Below, in pieces: positions 42,488-52,511 of a stretch of 64,000 nucleotides of DNA; within the stretch, counting starts at the first letter, position 1; every line of letters begins with the position of its first letter. The position numbers and the translations under genes are program-made. The notes beneath the pieces were generated by a model. That model was not told the DNA's origin, did not search any database, and worked only from the letters and a program-made list of their open reading frames with translations. Source of the DNA: Salmonella enterica subsp. enterica serovar Typhimurium str. LT2 (lineage in GTDB: Bacteria > Pseudomonadota > Gammaproteobacteria > Enterobacterales > Enterobacteriaceae); contig NC_003197.2 in NCBI RefSeq assembly GCF_000006945.2, positions 1,116,001 to 1,180,000 on the forward strand, in the 5' to 3' direction.

Positions 42488-44243
42488 TCGGAATAAAAGC
42501 GTTCAGCCAACGTAATGGCCACGGGAAACGATGACGGCCTTCCTGTTGCGTCGCCTGCGCGATACGCTCCTGGATAGTCTGCATCAACGTCGTTTGACCT
42601 TCGCCATCCCACACCAGATTTAACAGTAGCGGTAAGGCGTCGGTCACGTCGTCTACCGCCCAGATAGTGAACTTCTCTTCTTTAACCGCTTGCAGCAGTT
42701 CAGATTTAAGACTGAGATGGCGGACATTGGCGGCAGGGATAATCACGCCCTGTTTACCGTTTAATTCCCGCTGCTCGCAGATGGCGAAGAAACCTTCAAT
42801 TTTTTCGTTTAGCCCGCCCACCGGTTGCGCGCGACCAAACTGATCGACCGAGCCGGTAATCGCAATATTTTGATTCACTGGCACATTGGCCAGTGCGCTG
42901 ATGAGCGCACATAATTCCGCCATTGAGGCGCTATCGCCATCCACTTCGCTGTAGGACTGCTCAAAGGTTAACGAGGCAGAGAAGGGAATTTGTTGCTCCA
43001 GCTGCAACTCCGACATCAGGAAGGCCTGCATAATCATCATTCCCTTAGCGTGGATATTTCCGCCAAGTTCGGCCTTGCGCTCAATATCATTAAATTCGCC
43101 ATCGCCGATATGCACAACACAGCTAATTCGCGACGGTTCGCCAAAGGCGCGAGGATGCCCGGGAAACTCAATGACGGAAAGCGCATTGATTTGTCCAACG
43201 CGTTCGCCTTCGGTTTCAATCAGGATCTGCTCTTGCAGAATCTCATCCTGCATCCGTTCCGCCAGAAAGCCTTCTCGCCATTCGCGTCGGGCAAGCATCA
43301 GACTGAGCGCTTCTGCGCCGCAGGTATCGCCTTCGCATAAAGGCGATGCCTCCTTAAACTGGCGGGCTATCCACAGTGGGCAAAGAGGCAGCGTATCCTG
43401 TTCGCCGGTATAGCGCACAGCCTCGCGTATCAGAACGGGCCAGGCATCCGGTGCCGGGGGCGGCAAATTATCGCGTAAAGCGATACGCGTCACCCATTGA
43501 CACCACAGGGTCATAGCTTCTGCGTCCGCTATCTGTAAATTGTCTTCAAATTCACTGTAGATAGCCTGTTCCGCGAGCTCCGGTTCCATCTCCTGAAAAT
43601 CAGCCAGTGATTCACGTTCGCCAACCAGAATCACCTTCAGTTTGAGCGGCATTGATGGCACGGAGACCGGTAATGGACGCGACTCGTCAAAGGCCACCCA
43701 GTCAAAACGCTCGCGGCTAACGATGGCTTTCAGACGCATCCATAGTAACGGCTGCGCCAGAAGGGTTCGTAAGGAAATAATCAGCACGCCGCCGTTTGCC
43801 TGATGAACCAGTCCCGGCTGCAGGGTAATGTCGCCGTTATACTGCCGCAGGCAACCAAAGAGCTGTTCGGCTTCGACCCAGTCCGCGCTGACGACTTGTG
43901 TGACGGTGGCAAAGTTGTCTTGCGCATTCTGCGCGGCGCGGTAATGAACAGTATGCCCGGAAACGTCATAATGTCCGCCGGTTAATTGTCCGGCATCGGT
44001 TTGCAGAGCGCGGACGGCATCTGAAAGTAAAGTGAGATACTCTTGCTCTTCAGGCGCTTTAGTCAGCATAAAAGAGGATGATGCCCACGGCTGTATAAGT
44101 TGCTCAAGCGCAAATTGCAGTCGTGGCTGAGTATCACTGAGTAAGGTGTCGTTTTCGTCAGTCGCGTGTGGCTGTGCAAATATCTCCTGATAGCTTTCGC
44201 TATCCGGAACCAGATCACGCCATGCAAGTTTCGTAATGGTCAA
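42483..44243 (-). CDS. lonH: Lon-like protease LonH (YcbZ)
   Basis: A 586-residue Lon-family protein. The C-terminal S16 protease domain shows the Ser in DGDSASMAELCALISALANV and the Lys in VGGLNEKIEGFFA, the Ser-Lys dyad. The N-terminal part lacks clear ATPase motifs of canonical Lon, and the middle has a REWREGFLAERMQDEILQEQ helical stretch. It is predicted to be a peptidase with altered energy use; substrates are not known to me. It is divergent from matP and ends inside the fabA control region. Confidence 0.92.
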   Translation of the reverse strand: MTITKLAWRDLVPDSESYQEIFAQPHATDENDTLLSDTQPRLQFALEQLIQPWASSSFMLTKAPEEQEYLTLLSDAVRALQTDAGQLTGGHYDVSGHTVHYRAAQNAQDNFATVTQVVSADWVEAEQLFGCLRQYNGDITLQPGLVHQANGGVLIISLRTLLAQPLLWMRLKAIVSRERFDWVAFDESRPLPVSVPSMPLKLKVILVGERESLADFQEMEPELAEQAIYSEFEDNLQIADAEAMTLWCQWVTRIALRDNLPPPAPDAWPVLIREAVRYTGEQDTLPLCPLWIARQFKEASPLCEGDTCGAEALSLMLARREWREGFLAERMQDEILQEQILIETEGERVGQINALSVIEFPGHPRAFGEPSRISCVVHIGDGEFNDIERKAELGGNIHAKGMMIMQAFLMSELQLEQQIPFSASLTFEQSYSEVDGDSASMAELCALISALANVPVNQNIAITGSVDQFGRAQPVGGLNEKIEGFFAICEQRELNGKQGVIIPAANVRHLSLKSELLQAVKEEKFTIWAVDDVTDALPLLLNLVWDGEGQTTLMQTIQERIAQATQQEGRHRFPWPLRWLNAFIPN

Positions 44244-44428
44244 AGTTGAGGTTTTTTAGTCTGTTGTAAAAGGGGGGATTATAGCCTAACCCGTCACGCT
44301 GCACACGCGGAAAGCGAATGCAAAGTAATATGAAGACGTGTAACCATTCACAGGTTCGAGATTCTTTTCTTCAGATGGCTAAAAAACTGATATTCTGATA
44401 ACAGTTACACGGTAACATTGGGATCACA

Positions 44429-44881
44429 ATGAAATATCAACAACTTGAAAATCTTGAAAGCGGTTGGAAATGGAAATATCTGGTGAAAAAGCACCGCGAA
44501 GGGGAGCTGATCACCCGCTACGTGGAAGCCAGTGCTGCCCAGGAAGCCGTCAATTTGTTGTTGGCCCTCGAAAATGAACCGGTGCGGGTAAATGTCTGGA
44601 TAGACAGGCATATGAATCCTGCCTTGCTTAATCGGATGAAACAAACCATTCGGGCAAGACGCAAACGACACTTCAATGCGGAACATCAGCATACGCGCAA
44701 AAAATCTATCGATTTAGAGTTTATGGTCTGGCAGCGTCTGGCGGGCCTTGCGCAGCGACGCGGTAAAACATTATCCGAAACGATTGTGCAACTGATAGAA
44801 GACGCGGAGCATAAAGAGAAATATGCCACGCAAATGACCACGTTAAAGCAGGATTTACAGGCGTTATTAGGCAAGAAGTAA
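44429..44881 (+). CDS. matP: Macrodomain Ter protein MatP
   Basis: A 150-residue DNA-binding protein, [20 protein letters not shown] at the start. It has an N-terminal four-helix bundle, a ribbon-helix-helix segment around 80-110 ([20 protein letters not shown]) and a C-terminal coiled coil ([20 protein letters not shown]). It binds matS sites in the terminus region, condenses the Ter macrodomain and links it to the divisome through ZapB. It faces ompA across a shared terminator. Confidence 0.96.
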
Positions 44882-44912
44882 CGCTGAAAGGCGTTGTCAT
44901 CCAGACCAGAGC

Positions 44913-44940
44913 AAAAAACCCCGCGACGCGGGGTTTTTTA
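44913..44940. terminator. Bidirectional terminator between matP and ompA
   Basis: AAAAAACCCCGC-GA-CGCGGGGTTTTTT is a symmetrical stem with A- and T-runs on both sides, so it ends transcription from both convergent genes. Confidence 0.92.
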
Positions 44941-44952
44941 TCAGACGGAAAC

Positions 44953-46005
44953 TTAAGCCTGCGGCTGAGTTACCACGTCTTTAACGCCTTTAACTTCGAT
45001 CTCTACGCGACGATCCGGAGCCAGGCAATCGATCAGGGCAGCGCGAGGTTTCACGTTGTCACAGGTGTTGCCGGTAACCGGGTTAGATTCGCCCATACCA
45101 CGTGCGGAGATTTTGTCAGACGGAATACCTTTGGAGATCAGGTAATCAACAACAGACTGAGCACGTTTCTCGGACAGACCCTGGTTGTAAGCGTCAGAAC
45201 CGATACGGTCAGTGAAGCCCAGAACGACAACGGAACCGTCTTTCGGATCCAGGTTGCTCAGCTGGCTGTACAGCTGATCCAGAGCCTGCTGGCCTTCCGG
45301 CTTCAGGGTAGATTTGTTGAAGTTGAACAGTACGTCAGACTTCAGAGTGAAGTGCTTGGTCTGTACTTCCGGAGCCGGAGCTGGTGCCGGAGCTACTACC
45401 GGAGCAGCTTCTTGCTGGCCGAAACGGTAGGAAACACCTACGCTCAGCAGGCCGTTGTCCGGACGGGTGCCGATGGTGTTGGCATCACCGATGTTGTTAG
45501 TCCACTGGTATTCCAGACGGGTTGCGATTTCAGGGGTGATAGCATACTCGATACCGCCCGCGAATACCGGGGAAACGCCGGTGTCGTGGTCTTTAGTAGA
45601 CGGGCCGCCAGGGACGTTAGACTTGGTGTCTGCACGCCATACCATACCACCCAGACGGGTATAAACGTCCAGATCGTCAGTGATTGGATAACCCAGTTTA
45701 GCGGTCAACTGAACGCCCTGAGCTTTATAAGCGCCATTGATGTTGTCGCCTTTGTACGGCATACGGCCTAACCAGTCGTAGCCCATTTCAAAGCCAACAT
45801 ACGGGTTAACCTGGTAACCACCAAAAGCACCTGCGCCCAGTTGGTTTTCATGAGTCGGGCCATCATTGTGAATGAAGCCGGTGTCATGGTACTGAGACCA
45901 GCCCAGTTTAGCACCAGCGTACCAGGTGTTATCTTTCGGAGCGGCCTGCGCTACGGTAGCGAAACCAGCCAGTGCCACTGCAATCGCGATAGCTGTCTTT
46001 TTCAT
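44953..46005 (-). CDS. ompA: Outer membrane protein A
   Basis: A 350-residue major outer-membrane protein. Signal peptide [20 protein letters not shown], then an eight-stranded barrel to about residue 190, a Pro/Ala hinge ([13 protein letters not shown]) and a C-terminal OmpA-like peptidoglycan-binding domain ([20 protein letters not shown]; the [20 protein letters not shown] motif binds diaminopimelate). It anchors the outer membrane to the wall. ATG 46005 is the start; the 24 extra codons lie in the known leader. The long leader stabilises the mRNA. Confidence 0.98.
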
Positions 46006-46138
46006 TTTTTGCGCCTCGTTATCATCCAAAATACGCCATGAATATCTCCAACGAGATAACACGGTTAAATCCTTCACCGGGGGATCTGCTCAATAGTTAC
46101 TCTACCGATATCTACGGCTTATGCTGAGCACCCCTGGC
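46006..46138 (-). promoter_or_regulatory. ompA 5' untranslated leader
   Basis: The leader of about 133 bases reads GCCAGGGGTGCTCAGCATAA...GATAACGAGGCGCAAAAA toward ATG, matching the E. coli/Salmonella ompA leader whose stem-loops slow RNase E decay. The ribosome-site region GATAACGAGGCGC is the known target of the sigma-E sRNA MicA. Confidence 0.8.
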
Positions 46139-46361
46139 GATGTAAAGTCTACAACGTAGTTGGAAACTTACAAGTGTGAACTCCGTCAGACATGTGAAAA
46201 AAACATGACGGATATACACATCATTTAACAGTTTCAGATGATAAATCGTACAGCAAAAATTGCGGAAACCGCTTCTGACAAGCGTTCTCGCAAAAAAAAC
46301 GTTAGCACTCAAAGGAGATACGTTCGCGTAAAAAAAAGTCCAGGATAAATCCTAATTTTAC

Positions 46362-46871
46362 TTAATGATACAAATTAGAGTGAATTTTTAGCCCGGAATG
46401 CTGTCTCCTGGGTAAAGCGTGCGCACGTACAGGGCGCATGATAAACCCTACCGCATTACCTACCTTCGCTGCTTCAACCAGGCTGGCATGTTCTTCTTCT
46501 GTCAGTTCTTCAGTCATCCAACCAATTACCACGCTGTAATTTCCTGTACGCAAAGCGCGGATCATCGACTCCAGCGTATGACGAGGCGCAAGCTGGCTAA
46601 TTTGCATCACTTTCGTTAATGGCAAACCTGAAGACTGTACCCATTCACGGCTGAGCTTTTGCTGCGGCGTGAGCCAGAGCTGCCATCGTGATTGTTGGCC
46701 TAACTGACGGAGTAAAGGCAAAAGCAGGAGTTGCGCCATCATGGGCTGGTCTTCGTGGTAGACAACTTCACTGACCAGTCCTGCCGCGGCATTTTCCGTA
46801 GCGGTGCGCGCAGCGTTGTGGGTAGTGGTAGGAAATGACGAAGAACGATTTGCATAACCTGAAGTGTACAT
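46362..46871 (-). CDS. sulA: SOS cell division inhibitor SulA
   Basis: A 169-residue protein, [20 protein letters not shown] at the start, ending [11 protein letters not shown], the Lon-recognised tail. SulA binds FtsZ and stops Z-ring assembly until DNA damage is repaired, then is degraded by Lon. A LexA box 23 bases upstream makes it SOS-induced. It shares direction with ompA and is divergent from tfoX. Confidence 0.96.
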
Positions 46872-46894
46872 AATCAATCCAGCCCTGTGAGTTA

Positions 46895-46910
46895 CTGTAT
46901 ATTCATACAG
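46895..46910 (-). promoter_or_regulatory. LexA box of sulA
   Basis: CTGTATATTCATACAG fits CTGT-N8-ACAG exactly and lies just before sulA. On the other side it could also touch tfoX control. Confidence 0.92.
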
Positions 46911-47087
46911 TACCCCTGTGGCGATGAAAGATCAACTCTATTTTCGGAAACTGTCTCGCAATTTTTATTCTTAGTGGCGTCAAAAATAAAAATCATCTTG
47001 CTCGCGGAGTATAAGTTGCCTATTTTCGTCATTAACGGATCCGTTACTGCAAATTATTCTTTTACTTTATGATTTAAAAGGAATTTT

Positions 47088-47693
47088 ATGAGAGCACTCT
47101 CTTATGACAGGATCTATAAATCGCAAGAATATTTGGCCTCTTTGGGGACGATCCAGTATCGATCTTTATTCGGTAGCTATAGTCTGACCGTGGAGGATAC
47201 CGTCTTTGCGATGGTGGCTAATGGCGAGCTTTATCTCCGCGCCTGTGAAGAAAGCGTACCCTACTGTGTGAAGCATCCTCCCGCCTGGCTCATGTTTATG
47301 AAATGTGGACGTCCCGTTATGCTCAACTATTACCGGGTGGATGAAAGCCTGTGGCGCGATCAGCAGCAGCTGGTGCGTTTATCGAAGTATTCTCTTGACG
47401 CGGCAATGAAGGAAAAACACAGCCGTATTTTACAGCACAGACTCAAAGATCTCCCCAATATGACCTTCCATCTGGAAACATTGCTCAATGAGTCAGGGAT
47501 AAAGGACGAAAATATGTTACGCATACTGGGCGCGAAAATGTGCTGGCTAAGGTTGCGACAAAGCAATCCCTTGCTGACGGTGAAAGTTTTGTATGCCCTG
47601 GAAGGCGCAATTGTCGGCGTACATGAAGCGGCGCTCCCGGCGAGTCGTCGCCAGGAGCTTGCCGACTGGGCTCATTCGCTTACGGCTGGGTAA
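47088..47693 (+). CDS. tfoX: Competence regulator TfoX (Sxy)
   Basis: A 201-residue protein, MRALSYDRIYKSQEYLASLG onward, with TfoX N-terminal (GTIQYRSLFGSYSLTVEDTV) and C-terminal (LRILGAKMCWLRLRQ) domains. Sxy works with CRP at CRP-S promoters to switch on DNA-uptake and pilus genes. It is a few residues shorter than E. coli Sxy and ends HSLTAG. Its 3' end overlaps convergent yccS by 14 bases. A long leader of at least 150 bases separates it from the sulA LexA box; in E. coli, structured leader RNA limits its translation. Confidence 0.93.
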   Translation: MRALSYDRIYKSQEYLASLGTIQYRSLFGSYSLTVEDTVFAMVANGELYLRACEESVPYCVKHPPAWLMFMKCGRPVMLNYYRVDESLWRDQQQLVRLSKYSLDAAMKEKHSRILQHRLKDLPNMTFHLETLLNESGIKDENMLRILGAKMCWLRLRQSNPLLTVKVLYALEGAIVGVHEAALPASRRQELADWAHSLTAG

Positions 47694-49833
47694 TTAATGT
47701 AGAAATCGGCGGTGAAATTTGCCGTTGCAAGCGTCCAATCTCGGGCAGTAAGGCAATGAGCAAACCAATTTGTTGAACAACCAGAGGTTCTTTGCTGTCC
47801 GGACGTGTTTCCAGTGACTGAACTCGCTGCTTTAAACCCTCCAGCGCCTGGTGTACGCGCTGTTCGTCTTCAGGTTGATGATGAAGCGCATCATCAACGT
47901 AGCAGACCGCGTCATCCAGAAGCCCCAACACGTCCGGATTACTGAGCTTTTCGCGGTGCGCGCCGAGGGCGGAGATATAGCTGGTAAAAGTGTGATTGAG
48001 GCAAAGCAGCCTGAACGCCGCCTCCCGGGTTTCAGCCGTGACGTCGGGTTCGCTCGACATATTAGAAACCACGGATGCCAGTTCTGCATCGCGGTTGTGC
48101 GCGTCGCGTCTGGCAATGCGATAGGCCAGGCGGTTATCCCGTCCCTGGTGATATTGCTCAAGGATCGCATCAAGGTAGCGGCAATTAGCATCGGTGGCGC
48201 GCTGGAGTACCCGGGGAAGGTTGCGAAAGCGCCAGTCCGGCCAAATAAAGCTGACCGCAGCCCAGGCGATAGCGCAGCCAATTAACGTGTCGACGACGCG
48301 CGGTAACGCTACCTCGAAGCCTTCGCCCAGGAGGTTAAAGCAGAGTAATACCAGCAGGGTGATGAACATCGTCGCATGGGCATACTGCACATTACGGAAT
48401 GCGAAGAAAAGCACGCCGGTAATCACCAGCAGAACTAACTGTCCTTCAAGCGAAGGAACAAACCATAAAATCGGCAGGCCGATAGCAACGCCTACCAACG
48501 TGCCGATAATCCTGAGCGCAAGGCGATGGCGGGTCGCGTTATAGTTAGGCTGGCAAACGAACAGGCTGGTGAGCAATATCCAGTACCCGTGGCGCATCCC
48601 GGTAATTTGGATGAGAGCATAACCGATGCACAATACCAGCGACATGCGTACCGCATGGCGAAAGAGAGCGGACTCCGGGGTAAAATTACGGCTCAGACGC
48701 AGCCAGATGTCGCTAAACCCGTGCAGGCTATCATCAGCCAACTGGTTTTCTGACTCATTGCGCGGCATTGCCTGGGCCTGCTCCGACTCGATCGTCGCTA
48801 GTTGCGCATCAATAGCGCGTAGGTTGGTTAATAAGAATCCAAGCGTATTCAGCAGCTCTAAAGAAGCGCCGCTGGCGCGCATACGTTCAAGCGCGGCGTC
48901 AATGTGGGTAAAGACGCGTTCAAAGCGCGGATCATGCTGGTACGGCGTACGCAGTAAGATACAGCGCGCCAGCTGCGTACAGGCCTGCGCCTGCATCGAC
49001 ATCAGACGCTGAAAGCGGAACATGACGTCGCTATGGCGAAAATAATCGCGCAGCGTCTGGTATTGAATATGCGAAGAACTGGCGCGTTCATGAATATCCT
49101 GCGCCACAAAATAGTAATGGAGGGTGCGGCGCGTACCGCGTTGACCGCGATCGCCGCGCAGGCGAGTCAACAACGACACTTTCGTTTGGTTCAGCGTCGC
49201 CATTAACTGCCCGTTCGCTAACGCTAAATCATAGAGCGGCGCCTGGCTTTCATCTTCAATATCAGGATCAAACAGACGTGATTTCAGTTCCAGATAGTGC
49301 GCTAACTGTTCGTAACTGCGTGCCAGATTATCCTGCAACGGACGGATCGGAAATAGCAGATGCCCGGTTAGCGTCAGTAGGTTATACCATACTGCGCCTG
49401 CCAGCAGGAGCAGTGGTTGCTGATACCAGTGATCGTATAAAGAGGTACCCAGCATCGTATAGATGGCAATGAGTAACGCGCCGAACGCGATGGTGGCATA
49501 GCGTTGCCCCAGTCCTCCCAACAGAATAAACCCGCTGGTGGATAACGTTAAGCCCAACGCAAATAGCCACGGCCAGGGAAAGAGCAGCTCCACAGAAGCC
49601 GACGCGATAAAAAAGCAAATTAAGGTAATGATTAAATTACGCAAGCGTCCGGCAAGGCGATCGTCGAGATCGGTTAGCGCCGCGGCAACCATACCGAGCG
49701 TGAGCGGGATGGTAAGTTTGACGTCGCCCAGCCACCAGGGCAGGGCGGTGGTGCCGCACAGAGCGATAAAAATGCGGATGTAATACAGCCAGGTACTGTT
49801 CCAGGTATAACGGCGAATCAACGGACTTAACAT
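47680..49833 (-). CDS. yccS: FUSC-family inner membrane protein YccS
   Basis: A 717-residue member of the fusaric acid resistance/aromatic acid exporter family. Two groups of membrane helices (residues about 15-140: IFIALCGTTALPWWLGDVKL; and about 395-520: LVLLVITGVLFFAFRNVQYA) are separated by a large cytosolic helical domain, with another at the C-terminus. Transport substrate is not established. It is followed by yccF in the same direction upstream and lies convergent with tfoX. Confidence 0.9.
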   Translation of the reverse strand: MLSPLIRRYTWNSTWLYYIRIFIALCGTTALPWWLGDVKLTIPLTLGMVAAALTDLDDRLAGRLRNLIITLICFFIASASVELLFPWPWLFALGLTLSTSGFILLGGLGQRYATIAFGALLIAIYTMLGTSLYDHWYQQPLLLLAGAVWYNLLTLTGHLLFPIRPLQDNLARSYEQLAHYLELKSRLFDPDIEDESQAPLYDLALANGQLMATLNQTKVSLLTRLRGDRGQRGTRRTLHYYFVAQDIHERASSSHIQYQTLRDYFRHSDVMFRFQRLMSMQAQACTQLARCILLRTPYQHDPRFERVFTHIDAALERMRASGASLELLNTLGFLLTNLRAIDAQLATIESEQAQAMPRNESENQLADDSLHGFSDIWLRLSRNFTPESALFRHAVRMSLVLCIGYALIQITGMRHGYWILLTSLFVCQPNYNATRHRLALRIIGTLVGVAIGLPILWFVPSLEGQLVLLVITGVLFFAFRNVQYAHATMFITLLVLLCFNLLGEGFEVALPRVVDTLIGCAIAWAAVSFIWPDWRFRNLPRVLQRATDANCRYLDAILEQYHQGRDNRLAYRIARRDAHNRDAELASVVSNMSSEPDVTAETREAAFRLLCLNHTFTSYISALGAHREKLSNPDVLGLLDDAVCYVDDALHHQPEDEQRVHQALEGLKQRVQSLETRPDSKEPLVVQQIGLLIALLPEIGRLQRQISPPISTLITQP

Positions 49834-49851
49834 AAAGGCTATTTGTCCCGA

Positions 49852-50298
49852 TCATTCAAAACGGCGGCGCGCGTTAGCTTCTCGCGCGGCGCGAGCGGTT
49901 TCTACAGAGACGACGCGGCGACCGACAGGCCAAAGCGCAATCGCGGCAATTTTAAAGTTCGCAATACCGACAGGTATCCCGATGATAGTGACACACTGCG
50001 CGATACCGGAGGCAATGTGCATCAGGCATAGCCACCAGCCGAAAAAAAGTAACCAGAAAATATTCAGCAAGGTACCGCCAGTATTCATTAATACGCTTTT
50101 TGCCGCCGGATTAAGTTCGTCAACGTGAATGGCTTCATTACCGTAAGGGAACAGGGACAGTTTGGTTATCTCCCAGCAGGAGCGGGTCAACGGCAGGGTA
50201 AAAATAAGCACAATACTGACCAGCGTCGCCAGCAGCCAGGCCAGCGTAGTGGCAAAGCCGCCCAGTACAAAGTTTAAAATATTCAGAACGGTACGCAT
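49852..50298 (-). CDS. yccF: Inner membrane protein YccF
   Basis: A 148-residue DUF307 protein with two hydrophobic blocks (FVLGGFATTLAWLLATLVSI; FWLLFFGWWLCLMHIASGIA) and repeated GI-type turns in CVTIIGIPVGIANFKIAAIA. Function is unknown. It precedes yccS by 18 bases, so the two are likely co-transcribed. helD starts 124 bases away in the opposite direction. Confidence 0.9.
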   Translation of the reverse strand: MRTVLNILNFVLGGFATTLAWLLATLVSIVLIFTLPLTRSCWEITKLSLFPYGNEAIHVDELNPAAKSVLMNTGGTLLNIFWLLFFGWWLCLMHIASGIAQCVTIIGIPVGIANFKIAAIALWPVGRRVVSVETARAAREANARRRFE

Positions 50299-50421
50299 AA
50301 ACCCTCAGTTCATTCCGGTTTTCTATCACTGCGGGCAATTGTAACGTTTTTTTAGACTGGAGCACGTTTTCTCTGGCGGTTACACTGATAAGCACATCTT
50401 TACGTCTGGATTCGCTGAGTC

Positions 50422-52476
50422 ATGGAACTGAAAGCAACTTCTCTTGGAAAACGTCTGGCGCAACACCCGTATGATCGTGCCGAGATCCTCAACGCTGGGG
50501 TGAAAGTGTCTGGCGACAGGCATGAATATCTTATTCCATTCAATCAGTTATTGGCGATTCACTGTAAGCGTGGGCTGGTATGGGGCGAGCTGGAGTTTGT
50601 CCTGCCGGAGGATAAAGTCGTGCGTTTGCACGGTACCGAGTGGTCGGAAACCCAGCAATTCCATCGCTATCTGGACGCGCACTGGCGTCGCTGGAGCCAG
50701 GAGATGAGTGATGTCGCCGCGCAGGCATTACAGGAGCAATGGGCGCGTATTAGTGAGCGAACGGGCGGAAACCAATGGCTTACCCGTGAACGCGTTCGGG
50801 GGCTGGAACACGAAATTCGCCAGACGTTTGCCGCCTTGCCGCTGCCGGTCTCACGTCTGGAGGAGTTTGCTCACTGTCGCGAGATATGGCGTAAGTGTCT
50901 GGCATGGTTACAGGATAGCGAGGGTAGTCGGCAGCAGCATAATCAGGCGTATGCTGATGCCATGCTGGAAGCGCATGCCGACTTTTTTACGCAGATAGAA
51001 TCCTCTCCGCTTAATCCTTCCCAGGCCAGGGCGGTGGTTAACGGCGAATCATCGTTACTGGTACTGGCGGGCGCGGGAAGCGGTAAGACCTCGGTGCTGG
51101 TGGCGCGCGCGGGTTGGCTGTTGGCGCGCGGACAAGCCGATGCGGGGCAAATTCTTTTACTGGCGTTTGGTCGCAAGGCGGCAGAAGAGATGGATGAGCG
51201 TATCCGCGAGCGCTTACATACGGAAGAGATTACTGCCCGTACGTTCCATTCGCTGGCGCTGTATATTATTCAGCAAGGCAGTAAAAAAGCGCCGGTTGTC
51301 AGTAAGCTGGAAAGTGACGCCACCGCGCGGCATCAGCTATTTCTGCGCACCTGGCGTCAGCAGTGTAGCGAGAAAAAAGCGCAGGCCAAAGGCTGGCGTC
51401 AGTGGCTGGAAGAGGAGATGCAGTGGGTAGTGCCGGAAGGTAATTTCTGGGACGATGAGACATTGCAGCGGCGTCTGGCCCCTCGCCTGGATCGTTGGGT
51501 CAGTTTGATGCGTATGCACGGCGGCGCGCAGGCAGAAATGATCGCTGGCGCGCCAGAGGAGTGCCGCGAGCTGTTTGGCAAACGCATTAAGCTGATGGCG
51601 CCGCTGCTAAAGGCCTGGAAAAGCGCGTTGAAAGCGGAAAATGCCGTTGATTTCTCCGGGCTGATCCATCAGGCAATGGTGATCCTCGAAAAAGGGCGTT
51701 TTATCAGCCCGTGGAAGCATATTCTGGTCGATGAATTTCAGGATATTTCCCCGCAGCGGGCGGCGCTGTTAGAGGCGCTGCGCAAGCAGAATAGCCAGAC
51801 TACGCTGTTTGCCGTTGGCGATGACTGGCAGGCGATTTACCGTTTTAGCGGGGCGCAGCTCTCCTTAACGACGGCGTTTCATCAGACGTTCGGCGAGGGC
51901 GAGCATTGCCACCTGGACACCACGTACCGCTTTAACAGTCGGATTGGCGATATTGCCAATCGCTTTGTACAGCAGAATCCGCACCAGCTTAAAAAACCGT
52001 TAAATAGTCTGACCCCAGGCGATAAAAAAGCGGTGACGTTATTGGATGAAAGCCAGTTGGACGCGTTACTGGATAAATTATCCGGCTATGCGAAGGAAGA
52101 TGAACGTATCCTGGTGCTGGCGCGCTATCACCATCTGAAACCCGCGAGTCTACAAAAAGCGGCGACTCGCTGGCCGAAGTTACAGATAGACTTCATGACT
52201 ATCCATGCCAGCAAAGGCCAACAGGCCGATTACGTGATTCTTGTCGGATTGCAGGAGGGTAACGACGGTTTCCCCGCCCCGGCGCGAGAATCCATTATGG
52301 AAAGTGCGCTTCTTCCTCAGGTTGAGGATTTTCCGGACGCTGAAGAGCGGCGTTTGTTATATGTGGCGTTGACGCGCGCGCGTGCGCGGGTCTGGCTGCT
52401 TTTTAATAAAGATAATCCCTCGCGCTTTGTGGAGGCGCTTAAACAGCTGGATGTGCCGGTGGCGAGGAAGCCCTAA
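50422..52476 (+). CDS. helD: DNA helicase IV
   Basis: A 684-residue SF1A (UvrD/Rep-like) 3'-5' helicase. An N-terminal domain of about 195 residues precedes the Q-motif (NPSQARAVV), Walker A LAGAGSGKT (about 215-223), DEFQDISPQR (motif II), GDDWQAIYRFSGAQ (III), YVALTRARAR (VI) and the TIHASKGQQADYVI motif (V). It takes part in recombinational repair through the RecF pathway. A GC-rich hairpin follows and the gene converges on mgsA. Confidence 0.96.
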   Translation: MELKATSLGKRLAQHPYDRAEILNAGVKVSGDRHEYLIPFNQLLAIHCKRGLVWGELEFVLPEDKVVRLHGTEWSETQQFHRYLDAHWRRWSQEMSDVAAQALQEQWARISERTGGNQWLTRERVRGLEHEIRQTFAALPLPVSRLEEFAHCREIWRKCLAWLQDSEGSRQQHNQAYADAMLEAHADFFTQIESSPLNPSQARAVVNGESSLLVLAGAGSGKTSVLVARAGWLLARGQADAGQILLLAFGRKAAEEMDERIRERLHTEEITARTFHSLALYIIQQGSKKAPVVSKLESDATARHQLFLRTWRQQCSEKKAQAKGWRQWLEEEMQWVVPEGNFWDDETLQRRLAPRLDRWVSLMRMHGGAQAEMIAGAPEECRELFGKRIKLMAPLLKAWKSALKAENAVDFSGLIHQAMVILEKGRFISPWKHILVDEFQDISPQRAALLEALRKQNSQTTLFAVGDDWQAIYRFSGAQLSLTTAFHQTFGEGEHCHLDTTYRFNSRIGDIANRFVQQNPHQLKKPLNSLTPGDKKAVTLLDESQLDALLDKLSGYAKEDERILVLARYHHLKPASLQKAATRWPKLQIDFMTIHASKGQQADYVILVGLQEGNDGFPAPARESIMESALLPQVEDFPDAEERRLLYVALTRARARVWLLFNKDNPSRFVEALKQLDVPVARKP

Positions 52477-52479
52477 AGC

Positions 52480-52504
52480 GCGGGCGGTACAGCATCCCGC
52501 CCGC
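52480..52504. terminator. GC-rich hairpin between helD and mgsA
   Basis: GCGGGCGG-TACAGCATC-CCGCCCGC has an eight-base stem between the convergent stops. The T-run is weak, so it may rely on stem strength. Confidence 0.6.
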
Positions 52505-52511
52505 GTAGCGT

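Noticed and set aside
44283..44428. Possible small RNA between lonH and matP
   Set aside because: Only promoter-like AT-rich DNA is seen, with no terminator or conserved structure that would support an RNA gene.
46887..47072. Open frame between sulA and tfoX
   Set aside because: It overlaps the sulA LexA box and the tfoX leader and has no coding-like features.
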